A DNA stretch of 64,000 nucleotides from Clostridia bacterium (GCA_017936765.1 JAGBEX010000013.1:28374-92373); one strand, 5' to 3'; shown: positions 33,780-42,477, counted from the first letter of the stretch. The notes: generated from the letters alone by a model not told the origin. A program made the numbers and translations.

Positions 33780-35189
33780 ATGACGTTTGAATCCCTGGGG
33801 CTGATCCCCCAACTGCTTACGAATGTAAAGCGCTCCGGCTATGAGGAGCCTACCCCCATCCAGAAGGCCACCATTCCCCTGGTGCTGGAAGGCAAGGATG
33901 TGCTGGGCTGCGCCCAGACCGGCACCGGCAAGACCGCCGCCTTTGCCCTGCCCATGATCCAGAACCTGTGCAAAAACCCCCGCAAGGACAGCGACCCCTG
34001 CGTGATCCGCGCGCTGATCCTCACCCCCACCCGGGAGCTGGCCATGCAGATTTATGAAAACTTCGTGCAATATGGCAAAAAGCTGCCCGTGACCCCCGCT
34101 GTGATCTTCGGCGGCGTTGGCCAGCAGGCGCAGGTGGATGCCCTCCACCGGGGCGCCGATGTGATGGTGGCCTGCCCCGGCCGGTTGTGGGACCTGATGA
34201 ACCAGGGCTATGTGCGCCTGGACTGGATCGAGACCTTCGTGCTGGACGAGGCCGACCGTATGCTGGACATGGGCTTCATCCACGATGTGCGCCGCATTGC
34301 CCAGAAGCTGCCCCCGAAGCATCAGACCCTGCTGTTTTCCGCCACCATGCCCACCGAGGTGGAAAAGCTGGCCATGGACCTTCTCCACGACCCGGAAAGC
34401 GTGAAGGTGGACCCGGTTTCTTCCACCGTGCAGGCCATTGACCAATGCCTGTACTATGTGGACAAGGCCAACAAAAAGCACCTGCTGGCACACCTGCTCA
34501 GCCAGCCGGATGTGGAAAACGCCCTGGTGTTCTCCCGCACCAAGCACGGTGCCGACCGCATCGTGCGCGAACTGAAGAAGGCGGGCATCGACAGCTGCGC
34601 CATCCATGGCGATAAGACGCAGAATGCCCGCCAGGCCGCGCTGAACAAGTTCAAGTCCGGGCAATGCAAGGTACTCATCGCCACCGACATCGCCGCCCGC
34701 GGCATCGACATTGCTGGCCTGAGCCATGTCTTCAACTACGACCTGCCCATGGAGCCGGAGGCCTATGTGCATCGCATTGGCCGCACCGGCCGCGCTGGCC
34801 GCGAGGGCAAGGCCATCTCCTTCTGCTGCATTGATGAGATCAAGCAGCTGGGGCAGGTGGAGAAACTGATCAAAAAGAACCTCCGGGAGGAAAAGAGCGA
34901 TTGGCCCATGCAGGTGCTGACGCCCACCGACCCCAAGGAGAAGGAAGCCGCCCGTCAGCTGGCCAAGGCTGCCCGCATGGCCAAGCTGGGCCGCACCGCT
35001 CCCCTGCCCAAAAAGGTCAGCGCCAGCGGCGAGGCCGTAGCAGAAAAGCGCAAGCCCCTGCCCAAGGCAGGCCAGCCCATCACCATCGGCAAGGATGGCA
35101 AGGTGAAAACCGCTCCCAAGCCCACTCCCCTGGCCAAGCCCGTGCAGCGCGTGAACCGCCACCGCGGCCAGAACGGCAAACGCGGATAA
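33780..35189 (+). CDS. DEAD/DEAH-box RNA helicase
   Basis: 469 aa. Q motif and motif I AQTGTGKT (about residue 44-51), PTREL, DEAD (VLDEADRM), SAT, ARGID and HRIGRTGR are all present. The C-terminal 90 residues are a basic, Pro/Lys-rich tail for RNA binding (KPLPKAGQPITIGKDGKVK). Related to RhlE/CshA-type helicases acting in ribosome assembly and mRNA decay, often cold-induced. Monocistronic from its divergent promoter. The ATG has a weak ribosome site (AGGAT). Confidence 0.94.
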   Translation: MTFESLGLIPQLLTNVKRSGYEEPTPIQKATIPLVLEGKDVLGCAQTGTGKTAAFALPMIQNLCKNPRKDSDPCVIRALILTPTRELAMQIYENFVQYGKKLPVTPAVIFGGVGQQAQVDALHRGADVMVACPGRLWDLMNQGYVRLDWIETFVLDEADRMLDMGFIHDVRRIAQKLPPKHQTLLFSATMPTEVEKLAMDLLHDPESVKVDPVSSTVQAIDQCLYYVDKANKKHLLAHLLSQPDVENALVFSRTKHGADRIVRELKKAGIDSCAIHGDKTQNARQAALNKFKSGQCKVLIATDIAARGIDIAGLSHVFNYDLPMEPEAYVHRIGRTGRAGREGKAISFCCIDEIKQLGQVEKLIKKNLREEKSDWPMQVLTPTDPKEKEAARQLAKAARMAKLGRTAPLPKKVSASGEAVAEKRKPLPKAGQPITIGKDGKVKTAPKPTPLAKPVQRVNRHRGQNGKRG

Positions 35190-35202
35190 GTCCGCACACT
35201 TC

Positions 35203-35230
35203 ATTCCGAATTCCGAATTCCGCATTCCGA
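35203..35230. repeat. Heptanucleotide tandem repeat, ATTCCG(A/C) x4
   Basis: Four units in phase plus a degenerate ATTCAAT, 14 bp after the helicase stop and 28 bp before the aroF leader promoter. Confidence 0.85.
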
Positions 35231-35258
35231 ATTCAATTGTTCTCCTTGTGTACTTCCC

Positions 35259-35288
35259 TTGACATCCGCCCTTTTCCGGGCGTATAAT
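35259..35288 (+). promoter_or_regulatory. Promoter of the aromatic amino acid (DAHP synthase) locus
   Basis: TTGACA (35259-35264), 18-bp spacer, TATAAT (35283-35288). The transcript would begin near 35295 and carry a roughly 200-nt leader. Confidence 0.85.
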
Positions 35289-35328
35289 CCAGCCATGGAT
35301 ACAGAACGTATCCGCAGGAGGAAACACC

Positions 35329-35391
35329 ATGCGCCATTGCTTCTACTTTACGTTTACCATCCCGGGCGGCTTTGCCGTGCCGGGTGTTTGA
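35329..35391 (+). CDS. Phe/Tyr-rich leader peptide controlling DAHP synthase
   Basis: A 20-codon reading frame, MRHCFYFTFTIPGGFAVPGV, with AGGAGG seven bases before its ATG. Four Phe and one Tyr, with F-Y-F-T-F at positions 5-9. The clustered control codons precede a strong hairpin (stem CCCGG/CCGGG with CGGC/GCCG inside, 35361-35384), and a terminator follows at 35439. This is the layout of a pheA-type transcription attenuator: ribosome stalling at Phe/Tyr codons would change downstream folding and allow transcription of the DAHP synthase gene. Confidence 0.72.
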   Translation: MRHCFYFTFTIPGGFAVPGV

Positions 35392-35438
35392 GCGTACCGT
35401 TGAAGCAGCGCCTTGCATGGCCGTATTCCGGCCTATAT

Positions 35439-35474
35439 ACAGGGAGGCTCTTAGCGGGCCTTCCTGTTTTTATT
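35439..35474 (+). terminator. Attenuator terminator before the DAHP synthase gene
   Basis: ACAGGGAGGC pairs with GCCTTCCTGT (35439-35448 with 35458-35467, one G-U pair), then a T-rich run. A preceding GGCCG/CGGCC hairpin (35419-35433) is a candidate competing structure. It lies 20 bp before the structural gene. Confidence 0.75.
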
Positions 35475-35493
35475 TTCAAAAGGAGAGATTCGC

Positions 35494-36507
35494 ATGATCA
35501 TCGTTCTCAAGCAGGGTACGCCTCAGCAGGAAATCGACAAGCTGACAAACATTATCATCAGCAAGGGCATCAACGTGAACCCCATGTTTGGTTCCGATCT
35601 CACCATTCTGGGTCTGATCGGCGATACCAGCCAGGTGGACCCCGCCCAGATCGAGTCCTTCCGTTGCGTGGAACGCATTATGAAGGTGGCCGAACCCTTC
35701 AAGAAGGCCAACCGTATGTTCCACCCCGGCGAGAGCGTGATCAAGGTGGGCAATACCGAGGTGGGCGGCAAAAAGCTGGCCATCATGGCCGGCCCCTGCT
35801 CTGTTGAAAGCAAGGAGCAGATCACCTTCGTGGCGCAGGAGGTCAAGAAGGCCGGCGCCACCGTTCTGCGCGGCGGTGCCTTCAAGCCCCGCACCTCCCC
35901 CTACGCCTTCCAGGGCCTGAAGTACGACGGCCTCGCCCTGCTGGAGGAAGCCCGCGCCGCCACCGGCCTGCCCATCGTCACCGAGATCATGAGTCCCTAT
36001 GATATCGAGATCTTCGACGAGAAGGTGGACTGCATCCAGGTAGGCGCCCGCAATATGCAGAACTTCGACCTTCTGCGTCTGCTGGGCCAGACCAAGAAGC
36101 CCATCCTGCTCAAGCGCGGCCTGTCCTCCACCATTGAGGAGTGGCTCATGAGCGCCGAGTACATCATGGCGGGCGGCAACCCCAACGTGATCCTCTGCGA
36201 GCGCGGCATCCGCACCTATGAGACCTATACCCGCAACACCCTGGACCTTTCCGCCGTGCTGGCCGTGAAGCGCCTGAGCCACCTGCCCGTGATCGTCGAT
36301 CCCAGCCACGCCACCGGTAAGTTCTGGATGGTGGAACCCCTGGCCCGCGCCGCCATCGCCGTGGGTGCCGATGGCCTGATGATCGAAGTCCATAACGACC
36401 CCGCCCACGCCCTGTGCGACGGCGCCCAGTCCATCAAGCCCGACCTCTTCGCCGACGTCATGAAAGACATCCGCACCATCGCCGCCTGCGTAGGCCGCGA
36501 GGCCTAA
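35494..36507 (+). CDS. aroF: 3-deoxy-7-phosphoheptulonate (DAHP) synthase, type I-beta
   Basis: First enzyme of the shikimate pathway: PEP plus erythrose-4-phosphate to DAHP. 337 aa, the length of the Thermotoga-type enzymes with an N-terminal ferredoxin-like regulatory domain (about 1-70) that binds Phe or Tyr. Catalytic-domain markers include MAGPCSVES (about residue 100), RGGAFKPRTSPYAFQG, VGARNMQN, KRGLSSTIEEW and the metal-binding DPSHATG. AAAGGAG before the ATG. Regulated by the leader-peptide attenuator and probably by feedback on the regulatory domain. The product feeds aroB, which lies downstream. Confidence 0.95.
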   Translation: MIIVLKQGTPQQEIDKLTNIIISKGINVNPMFGSDLTILGLIGDTSQVDPAQIESFRCVERIMKVAEPFKKANRMFHPGESVIKVGNTEVGGKKLAIMAGPCSVESKEQITFVAQEVKKAGATVLRGGAFKPRTSPYAFQGLKYDGLALLEEARAATGLPIVTEIMSPYDIEIFDEKVDCIQVGARNMQNFDLLRLLGQTKKPILLKRGLSSTIEEWLMSAEYIMAGGNPNVILCERGIRTYETYTRNTLDLSAVLAVKRLSHLPVIVDPSHATGKFWMVEPLARAAIAVGADGLMIEVHNDPAHALCDGAQSIKPDLFADVMKDIRTIAACVGREA

Positions 36508-36828
36508 GGGGACTCCGCCAGAGGAGGCGCTGCCTCCTCTGGACTCCACCGCTTAAGGGTCTTCGACCCTTAAGAATCCCTTTCGGAAAAAACGCAGGAC
36601 GCGCACATAAGCAGGGGTCACGGCACATAACGGATGCGCCGCGACGCGGGGGAAGTAACTAAGCCTCCCTCTCCGAGGGAGGTGGCAGCCGCTTGCGGCT
36701 GACGGAAGGAGTGGTTCTGCCACTTGCTCCAACGCCAAACTTCCCCTCACACCTGTAGGGGCGATCTGTGATCGCCCGCGTGCCACACTCTAAATTCCTA
36801 ATTCCTAATTCATAATTCATAATTCCTC
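36508..36828 (+). repeat. Mosaic palindromic repeat element, copy 2 (forward)
   Basis: Fills almost the whole 335-bp aroF-aroB gap. Modules in order: CCAGAGGAGGC hairpin (36518-36542), CTTAAGGGT hairpin (36552-36574), the GGTCACGG...GATGCGCCGCGACGCGG module (36614-36652), a GGGAGGTGGCAGCCGC / GCGGCTGACGG module (36663-36746), the CCTGTAGGGGCGATCTGTGA module (36752-36780) and five 7-bp repeats (36794-36828). No coding frame of substance. It lies inside a probable operon. Confidence 0.8.
36794..36828. repeat. Heptanucleotide tandem repeat, ATTC(C/A)T(A/C) x5
   Basis: ATTCCTA x2, ATTCATA x2, ATTCCTC, in phase, capping mosaic element copy 2 and reaching to 14 bp before the aroB start; the last units run into the ribosome site CGGAGG. 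Confidence 0.85.
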
Positions 36829-36842
36829 ACCGGAGGTGTCCC

Positions 36843-37910
36843 ATGCCGACGATCCGCGTTTCTCTGGGTGATCGCGCCTACCCCATCCACATCGAGTCCG
36901 GCCTTATCGACCGGGTGGGCGACCATGCCCGCCAGGTGCTGGGGGATTGCACCCTGGCCATTATTACGGATGATCACGTGGCGCCGCTGTACCTTGCCCG
37001 CGTGGAGGCTTCGCTGGATGCGGCGGGGCTGCGACACCACAGCATCGTGCTGCCCCATGGCGAACCCACCAAGTGCCTCGCCCAGCTGAGCCACCTCTAC
37101 GATTTCCTGTGCGAGAGCCACATCACCCGCAAGGATGCCATCATCGCCCTGGGCGGCGGTGTCATCGGCGACCTGGCCGGGCTGGCGGCGGCCACCTTCC
37201 TGCGGGGCATCCGGTTCATTCAGGTGCCCACCACCTTGCTGGCACAGGTGGATTCCTCCGTGGGCGGCAAGGTGGCGGTGGATCTCCCCCAGGGCAAGAA
37301 CCTGGTGGGTGCGTTCTATCAGCCTGCCGCCGTGCTGTGCGACCCCCTCACCCTCAACACCCTCACCGATGATTACTGGCGGGATGGCCTGGGCGAGGTG
37401 GTGAAGTACGGCTGCATCAACGATGCGGAGCTGTTTGCCCTGCTGGAGGCCTGCGCCCCCGGTGGCCGCGCTGCGCTGATGGACAGGATCGATACCATTT
37501 TGCAGCATTGCATCCAGGCCAAGGCCGATGTGGTGGCCCAGGACGAGCATGATACCGGCCTGCGCATGACGCTGAACTTTGGCCATACCATCGGCCACGC
37601 GGTGGAAACCTGCCAGCATTACGATGGCTTGCGCCATGGCGAAGCGGTGGCGCTGGGTATGTCCGTGATGACCCGCCTCACCGAGGCCCGCGGCATGACC
37701 GCCCCCGGCACCGCCCAGCGGCTGGACGCGCTGCTTTCTGCCCTGGAAATGCCCATGGCGCTGCCCGCCATTCCGGAGGACGACCTCATCGCCGCCATGG
37801 GCATGGACAAGAAGTCCGCAGGCAAGGCGCTGCGGGTCATCGTGCTGGACGAGATCGGCACCTGCCGCATCCACACCACAGAGGCGACTTTCTTCAGGGG
37901 AATGTGCTGA
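36843..37910 (+). CDS. aroB: 3-dehydroquinate synthase
   Basis: Second shikimate pathway enzyme, NAD- and zinc-dependent. 355 aa. NAD-binding GGGVIGDLAGLAAATFLRG (about residue 97-115), PTTLLAQVDSSVGGKVAVD, GEVVKYG, and the metal His residues in MTLNFGHTIGHAVE and LRHGEAVALGM are all present. ATG 36843 behind CGGAGGTG. It shares orientation with aroF but is separated by the mosaic element, which may reduce or modulate its expression. Confidence 0.95.
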   Translation: MPTIRVSLGDRAYPIHIESGLIDRVGDHARQVLGDCTLAIITDDHVAPLYLARVEASLDAAGLRHHSIVLPHGEPTKCLAQLSHLYDFLCESHITRKDAIIALGGGVIGDLAGLAAATFLRGIRFIQVPTTLLAQVDSSVGGKVAVDLPQGKNLVGAFYQPAAVLCDPLTLNTLTDDYWRDGLGEVVKYGCINDAELFALLEACAPGGRAALMDRIDTILQHCIQAKADVVAQDEHDTGLRMTLNFGHTIGHAVETCQHYDGLRHGEAVALGMSVMTRLTEARGMTAPGTAQRLDALLSALEMPMALPAIPEDDLIAAMGMDKKSAGKALRVIVLDEIGTCRIHTTEATFFRGMC

Positions 37911-38002
37911 AAAACTGGCGATTTTCGACAAATCGCAACAAATGAATGCATTTTCCCCTTTTCAAACTCCTGCGAAAACGTTACAATAAAATAAGCCATT
38001 CT

Positions 38003-38030
38003 GCGGACAGCGTGGGCTGTCCGCTTTTTT
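38003..38030 (+). terminator. Terminator between aroB and the AraC-family gene
   Basis: GCGGACAGC/GCTGTCCGC stem with GTGG loop and six T. It ends 15 bp before the AraC-family ATG, so any promoter for that gene upstream of it would be attenuated. Confidence 0.85.
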
Positions 38031-38045
38031 GAGGGAGGCTCCCCT

Positions 38046-39029
38046 ATGACGCCTACCATTTTCGCCTGGCGCTTCATCCGCTGGGAGGCAGACGTTCCCC
38101 TGACCGACGACCAGCGCGCCGCCCTGTTGACTGCCGCGCAGGACATCCTGCAGCCCATTGCCCTTGTGGAGGGCAGCTTTGACGCGCAAGGCGATACCCT
38201 CACCCTGCGGCTTGGTCACACCCGCTTCCCCGCCGCCATTCAGCGGGATCTGGCGCTGTGGCTCTGCGCCCAGGGGCTGATGGAGACCGCCTCTGTTGCC
38301 CTGGCGCTGGAGGGGACCATGTACATCGGCCAGGAATCCGCCGACGACCACCCCGCAGAAGCCATCCGGGAGATCTCCGACTGGTGGAACAGCATCACGC
38401 CCCTGTCCGGCCAGCAGGCGCACCAGCACCGGCTGCACCTGCAAACCATCATCAAGCGGAAGCAGTACACCTCCCTGGGCGGCTATGTGAGCCGCGAATT
38501 GCGGGGCGTGGAGCAGGCCGGGTTGGTTTGCCTGGCCTTTGTGCCGCTGATTATCGAGGCCATCTGGAGCCAGCACGGCGGTCTGTCCCTGCGCCAGATG
38601 ACCCAGGGGCTGAGCCTGAACGACATCTCCCGCCGCCCCCGCGAGGCGCTTCTGGCCTGGCTGAACATGCTGATCCCCCTTTTGCGGCAAAGCCCATCGG
38701 CCATGGCTGCCACCCCCATCGACAGGGTGATCGCCGGCATTCAGGCCGATTGCTCCCTGCCCTATTCCCAGCAGAACCTCAGCCGCTCCCTGGGGCTGAC
38801 CCCTGCCTATTTCTGCCGTCTGTTTTTCAACAAGACCGGGCAGCACTTTTCCACCTTTCTCACCCGCACCCGCATGGAAAAAGCCCAGCAGCTTTTATCC
38901 GATGGCCAGCGCCGCACCCTGGCAGAGGTCAGCGCGGAGTGCGGCTATCCCAACAAGAGCTACTTCTGCCAGGTGTTCAAAAAATACACCGGGCTGACCC
39001 CCGGTGAATTTGAGCAGCGCAGCAAATGA
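38046..39029 (+). CDS. AraC family transcriptional regulator
   Basis: 327 aa. The C-terminal 100 residues contain two helix-turn-helix motifs: LSRSLGLTPAYFCRLFFNKTGQ and the signature region LAEVSAECGYPNKSYFCQVFKKYTGLTPGEF. The N-terminal 220 residues are an unrecognised sensory domain. ATG 38046 behind GAGGGAGG. It may control the adjacent SpoIID-domain gene; targets are unknown. Confidence 0.88.
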   Translation: MTPTIFAWRFIRWEADVPLTDDQRAALLTAAQDILQPIALVEGSFDAQGDTLTLRLGHTRFPAAIQRDLALWLCAQGLMETASVALALEGTMYIGQESADDHPAEAIREISDWWNSITPLSGQQAHQHRLHLQTIIKRKQYTSLGGYVSRELRGVEQAGLVCLAFVPLIIEAIWSQHGGLSLRQMTQGLSLNDISRRPREALLAWLNMLIPLLRQSPSAMAATPIDRVIAGIQADCSLPYSQQNLSRSLGLTPAYFCRLFFNKTGQHFSTFLTRTRMEKAQQLLSDGQRRTLAEVSAECGYPNKSYFCQVFKKYTGLTPGEFEQRSK

Positions 39030-39134
39030 TTCCCATGCAGGGAGTTGCACCCTTCATCCGTTACAATATTGGACAAAAACCGCTTGTCCATCCCGCATAC
39101 AATGCACCATCCCCTATCCACGAGGAGGTTGCCC

Positions 39135-40889
39135 ATGAAACGATTCCTGTGCCTTGTGCTGGCATTGCTGCTCCTGCCCCTGTGGGTCAGCGCTGAAGAA
39201 ACCGAGGCGCCTGCCCCCACCATCCGGGTGCTTTTGCGCCGCTTGAACCTCACCGACCGGGCCGATCTGATCCTGGACGGCGTATACACCGCCGCCACCG
39301 GACGGGAGGCCACCATGGCCTTCCCCAAGGGCAGCCAGGTCACCGTGCAGATCCGGGAGGGCGAACTGTATCTGTTCTACGCGGGCATGAGCCTGCGGGT
39401 GGGCGATGAGCTGCGCTTTATCCGCAACGCCTCCTCCGCCAGCGAAAGCGAGGGCATCCGCTTTGCCAAGAACGGCAATTTCTACCCCGGCGACCTGCTG
39501 CTCACCGTGAAGGACGGGCTGCTCCAGCCGGTATTGACCATCTCGGTAGAGGATTACCTGATGGGCGTGGTTCCCCACGAAATGAGCAACGCCTTCCCCC
39601 TGGAAGCCCTGAAGGCGCAGGCCATCTGCGCCCGCACCTACGCCCTGGCGCACATCGACACCTCCAAGGCTTACGACGTGGTGGACACCACCAACGATCA
39701 GGTATTCAAGGGCGTTGACCTCCGCGACCAGAACGCCATCCGCGCCGTGAAGGAGACCGCAGGCGTAGTGGGCATGTACAAGAACAAGCTGGCCAACTGC
39801 TATTACAGCGCCTCCAACGGCGGCCAGACCGAGCTGGTGGAAAACGTGTGGAGCGGCCGTGGCGACTGGAGCTACTACGCCATGGTGGACGACCCCTTCG
39901 ACCTGGAGAACCCGGAGAGCATCGTGCGCCGCGCCAAATTGCGCAAGGACGGACAGAACATCCCCGCGGATTTCTCCGTGGTGATCGCCAGCTACATGGC
40001 CGATGAAATGGTGCGAAAGGGCTTCGAGCCTCTGCCCCGGGCCTTCCGCATCGACAGCATCACCGCGGTGGAGCTGGGGGGCGGCAAGTTCGACAAGCCC
40101 AGCCGCATGGTAGATGAAATGACCATCACCTTCACCTGGTCGGGCCGGAAGCTGCTGAAATGGCACAGCGATGCCGCACCCACCGACGACGATGAGGAGA
40201 TCTTCCTCTTCGCCATCACCCCGGAGCCTACCGATACCCCCACGCCTTCTCCCACCCCGGAGATCACCCCGGAACCCCAGCCCATCTACAGCGAGTTCAT
40301 CCCCGTGGAGGAAAGCGCCACCCTCACCCTGCCCCTGTTCCCGGAGGTCATCCGGGCGCTGAAGCTTTCCATTTCCGGCAGCGATAACGAGATGGTGACC
40401 CTGGTGGAAAGCGACGATACCTTCACCCTGGAAGCCCGGCGCTATGGCCACGGCGTGGGCATGAGCCAGCGTGGCGCCCAATGGATGGCTGCCCAGTATG
40501 GCAAGAGCTATGCGGATATCCTTTCCTTCTACTATCCCGGCATGACCCTGGCCAAGGTGGATGCAGGCGCTGCCGCCCTGCCCACCGCCCAGCCCCAGCT
40601 GGTGGAGACCCCCGCGCCTCCCGCCACTCCCACGCCCCGCCCCACCCTGATGCCCGTGACCGGCGACCTTCCCCAGGGGGCCTACCTGGCCAGCGTGGAG
40701 GGCATTGAGGATGATTCCAGCCTGAACCTGCGCCTGGAACCCACCACCGCCTCGGATATCCTGATGCGGCTGTACAAGCACCAGCAGCTGGTGGTGCTGG
40801 AGATCTGCGATGATCCCGCCTGGGTCAAGGTCAAGACCGACGTGATCGAGGGCTATGTGATGCTCAGTTTCCTGGAAAAAGTGGAATAA
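39135..40889 (+). CDS. SpoIID/LytB domain-containing secreted protein with SH3 domain
   Basis: 584 aa. Signal peptide (1-19). SpoIID domain (about 125-430) with VEDYLMGVVPHEMSNAFPLE, AQAICARTYAL, SASNGGQTE and RYGHGVGMSQRGAQWMA, the marks of a peptidoglycan lytic transglycosylase acting on denuded glycan strands. A Pro/Thr-rich linker (TPTPSPTPEITPEPQP) interrupts the domain. The C-terminus (about 520-584) is an SH3_3 domain. Not evidence of sporulation by itself, since such proteins also occur in vegetative walls. ATG 39135 follows GAGGAGG. Confidence 0.9.
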   Translation: MKRFLCLVLALLLLPLWVSAEETEAPAPTIRVLLRRLNLTDRADLILDGVYTAATGREATMAFPKGSQVTVQIREGELYLFYAGMSLRVGDELRFIRNASSASESEGIRFAKNGNFYPGDLLLTVKDGLLQPVLTISVEDYLMGVVPHEMSNAFPLEALKAQAICARTYALAHIDTSKAYDVVDTTNDQVFKGVDLRDQNAIRAVKETAGVVGMYKNKLANCYYSASNGGQTELVENVWSGRGDWSYYAMVDDPFDLENPESIVRRAKLRKDGQNIPADFSVVIASYMADEMVRKGFEPLPRAFRIDSITAVELGGGKFDKPSRMVDEMTITFTWSGRKLLKWHSDAAPTDDDEEIFLFAITPEPTDTPTPSPTPEITPEPQPIYSEFIPVEESATLTLPLFPEVIRALKLSISGSDNEMVTLVESDDTFTLEARRYGHGVGMSQRGAQWMAAQYGKSYADILSFYYPGMTLAKVDAGAAALPTAQPQLVETPAPPATPTPRPTLMPVTGDLPQGAYLASVEGIEDDSSLNLRLEPTTASDILMRLYKHQQLVVLEICDDPAWVKVKTDVIEGYVMLSFLEKVE

Positions 40890-40899
40890 AAAATTTTTC

Positions 40900-40921
40900 A
40901 AGTGGCTTCGGCCACTTTTTT
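40900..40921 (+). terminator. Terminator of the SpoIID-domain gene
   Basis: AAGTGGC-TTCG-GCCACTT stem-loop followed by T tract. Confidence 0.88.
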
Positions 40922-41030
40922 GTCTCTCCAGACCGCGATCTGCCTGCATTAGCTAAATTCGCAAGGATATATATGTCTGTTTCCGTCGATTCTTTTTGCA
41001 TTTTCGTATAAAAATTTGCTTTCTGGGTAC

Positions 41031-41059
41031 TTGACAACCATAAACAACATGGATATAAT
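41031..41059 (+). promoter_or_regulatory. Consensus promoter of the sugar ABC transporter operon
   Basis: TTGACA (41031-41036), 17-bp spacer, TATAAT (41054-41059): exact consensus. Confidence 0.9.
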
Positions 41060-41071
41060 GTGATTAAGCGA

Positions 41072-41098
41072 TATTTACTTAACAAAATTAAGTAAATA
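41072..41098. promoter_or_regulatory. Operator-like inverted repeat after the ABC operon promoter
   Basis: TATTTACTTAA and TTAAGTAAATA, perfect 11-bp arms around CAAAA, beginning about 6 bp after the expected transcription start. Strong candidate repressor site; the LacI-family regulator at 44438 is the nearest candidate, though the 5-bp centre is unlike the usual compact LacI operator. Confidence 0.65.
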
Positions 41099-41118
41099 AA
41101 AAAGAGGAGGAAAAGAAA

Positions 41119-42456
41119 ATGAAGAAGATCCTGTCTCTGGTTCTCTGCCTGATGATGGTTCTGTCTGCGGTGTCCTTCGCCTCTGCCGAAGCTACCGTGC
41201 CCACCATCGACCAGATCAAGCTGGGCGAGGACTACACCGACCTGACCGCCACCATCAAGTGACTGACCCACCGCACCGACCTGGTGAACGATGGCCAGAT
41301 CGCTGGCTACATCGCCGAGTTCAACAAGGTGTATCCCAACATCACCGTTGAATTCGAGGGCATCACTGACTACGCTCAGGATTCCCTGACCCGCCTGACC
41401 GGCTCCAAGGATTGGGGCGACATGCTGGGCATCCCCCAGGTGGAAGCCAGCGAGTTCGCTACCTACTTCACCCCCATGGGTTCCCTGGAGACCCTGAGCG
41501 AGATCTACAACTTCGCTGACGCCAAGGCTTTTGACGGCGTTGTGTACGGCATCCCCTCCACCGGCAATGCCCAGGGTATCGTGTACAACAAGGCTGTGTT
41601 CGAGAAGGCTGGCATCACCGAGCTGCCCAAGACTCCCGCTGAGTTCATCGACGCTCTGAAGGCCATCAAGGAAAAGACCGACGCCATCCCGCTGTACACC
41701 AACTATGCTGCTGGCTGGACCATGGGCGCCTGGGACGCTTATATCGGCGGCTCCGCTACCGGCAATGCCAACTACATCAACAACGATATCGTGACCGAAA
41801 AGGATCCCTTCTCCAACAAGGCTGAGGGTGTTGGCCCCTATGCCGTGTACAAGATCCTGTACGACGCCGTGGCCAATGGCCTGATCGAAGAAGACTACAC
41901 CACCACCGACTGGGAAGGCTGCAAGGTCATGATCAACAATGGCGAGATCGGCTGCATGGTGCTGGGCTCCTGGGCTTTCTCCCAGATGCGTGATGCTGGC
42001 CCCAACGGCGCTGACATCGGCTACATGAGCTTCCCCATCACCGTGGACGGCAAGCAGTATGCTTCCGCTGGCGCTGACTATTGCTACGCCATCAACAAGA
42101 ATGCCACCGTCGAAAACCAGACCGCTACCATGGTCTTCATCAAGTGGATGACCCACGAGTCTGGCTTCGCTTATAACGAGGGCGGCATCCCGATCAACAA
42201 GGACGGCAAGTATCCCGACCTGTACGCTGCCTTCGACGGCATCGAGTTCGTGCCTGACACCGCCGCTGTGGATCAGCAGCTGGTGGACGACCTGAACAAC
42301 GACTCCATGGTTCTGCTCAACCGTGCTGGCGACAAGAAGATCCAGGAGATCATCGAGCACGCCTTCAACGGCACCAAGACCTTCGACGAGATCATGGCTG
42401 ACTGGAACGAAGCCTGGACCACCGCCCAGGAAGACCTGTCCATCGAAGTCAAGTAA
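41119..42456 (+). pseudogene. Carbohydrate ABC transporter substrate-binding protein, interrupted by in-frame TGA
   Basis: The reading frame starts at ATG 41119 (AGAGGAGG upstream), gives a signal peptide MKKILSLVLCLMMVLSAVSF and 47 residues, then meets TGA at 41260-41262, and continues in the same frame without further stops to 42456 (446 codons in all, the normal length). The remainder is a family 1 sugar-binding protein (DLVNDGQIAGYIAEFNKVYP, then GNAQGIVYNKAVFEKAG). A GTG at 41284 could restart translation but would lack the signal peptide and a ribosome site. TGA is used as a normal stop by neighbours. Either a disabling mutation, a base error, or programmed readthrough; a TGG (Trp) one base away is plausible. 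No lipobox Cys, unusual for this Gram-positive family. Confidence 0.82.
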
Positions 42457-42477
42457 TCTCCCTCAGGCAACCTCTCT

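Noticed and set aside
39135..40889. SpoIID domain as evidence that the organism sporulates.
   Set aside because: SpoIID/LytB domains occur in non-sporulating species; no other sporulation gene is present in the window.
41260..41262. TGA as selenocysteine or as a reassigned Trp codon.
   Set aside because: Neighbouring genes end with TGA and use TGG for Trp, and no convincing hairpin of the bacterial selenocysteine type was seen directly after it. Mutation, error or readthrough are simpler.
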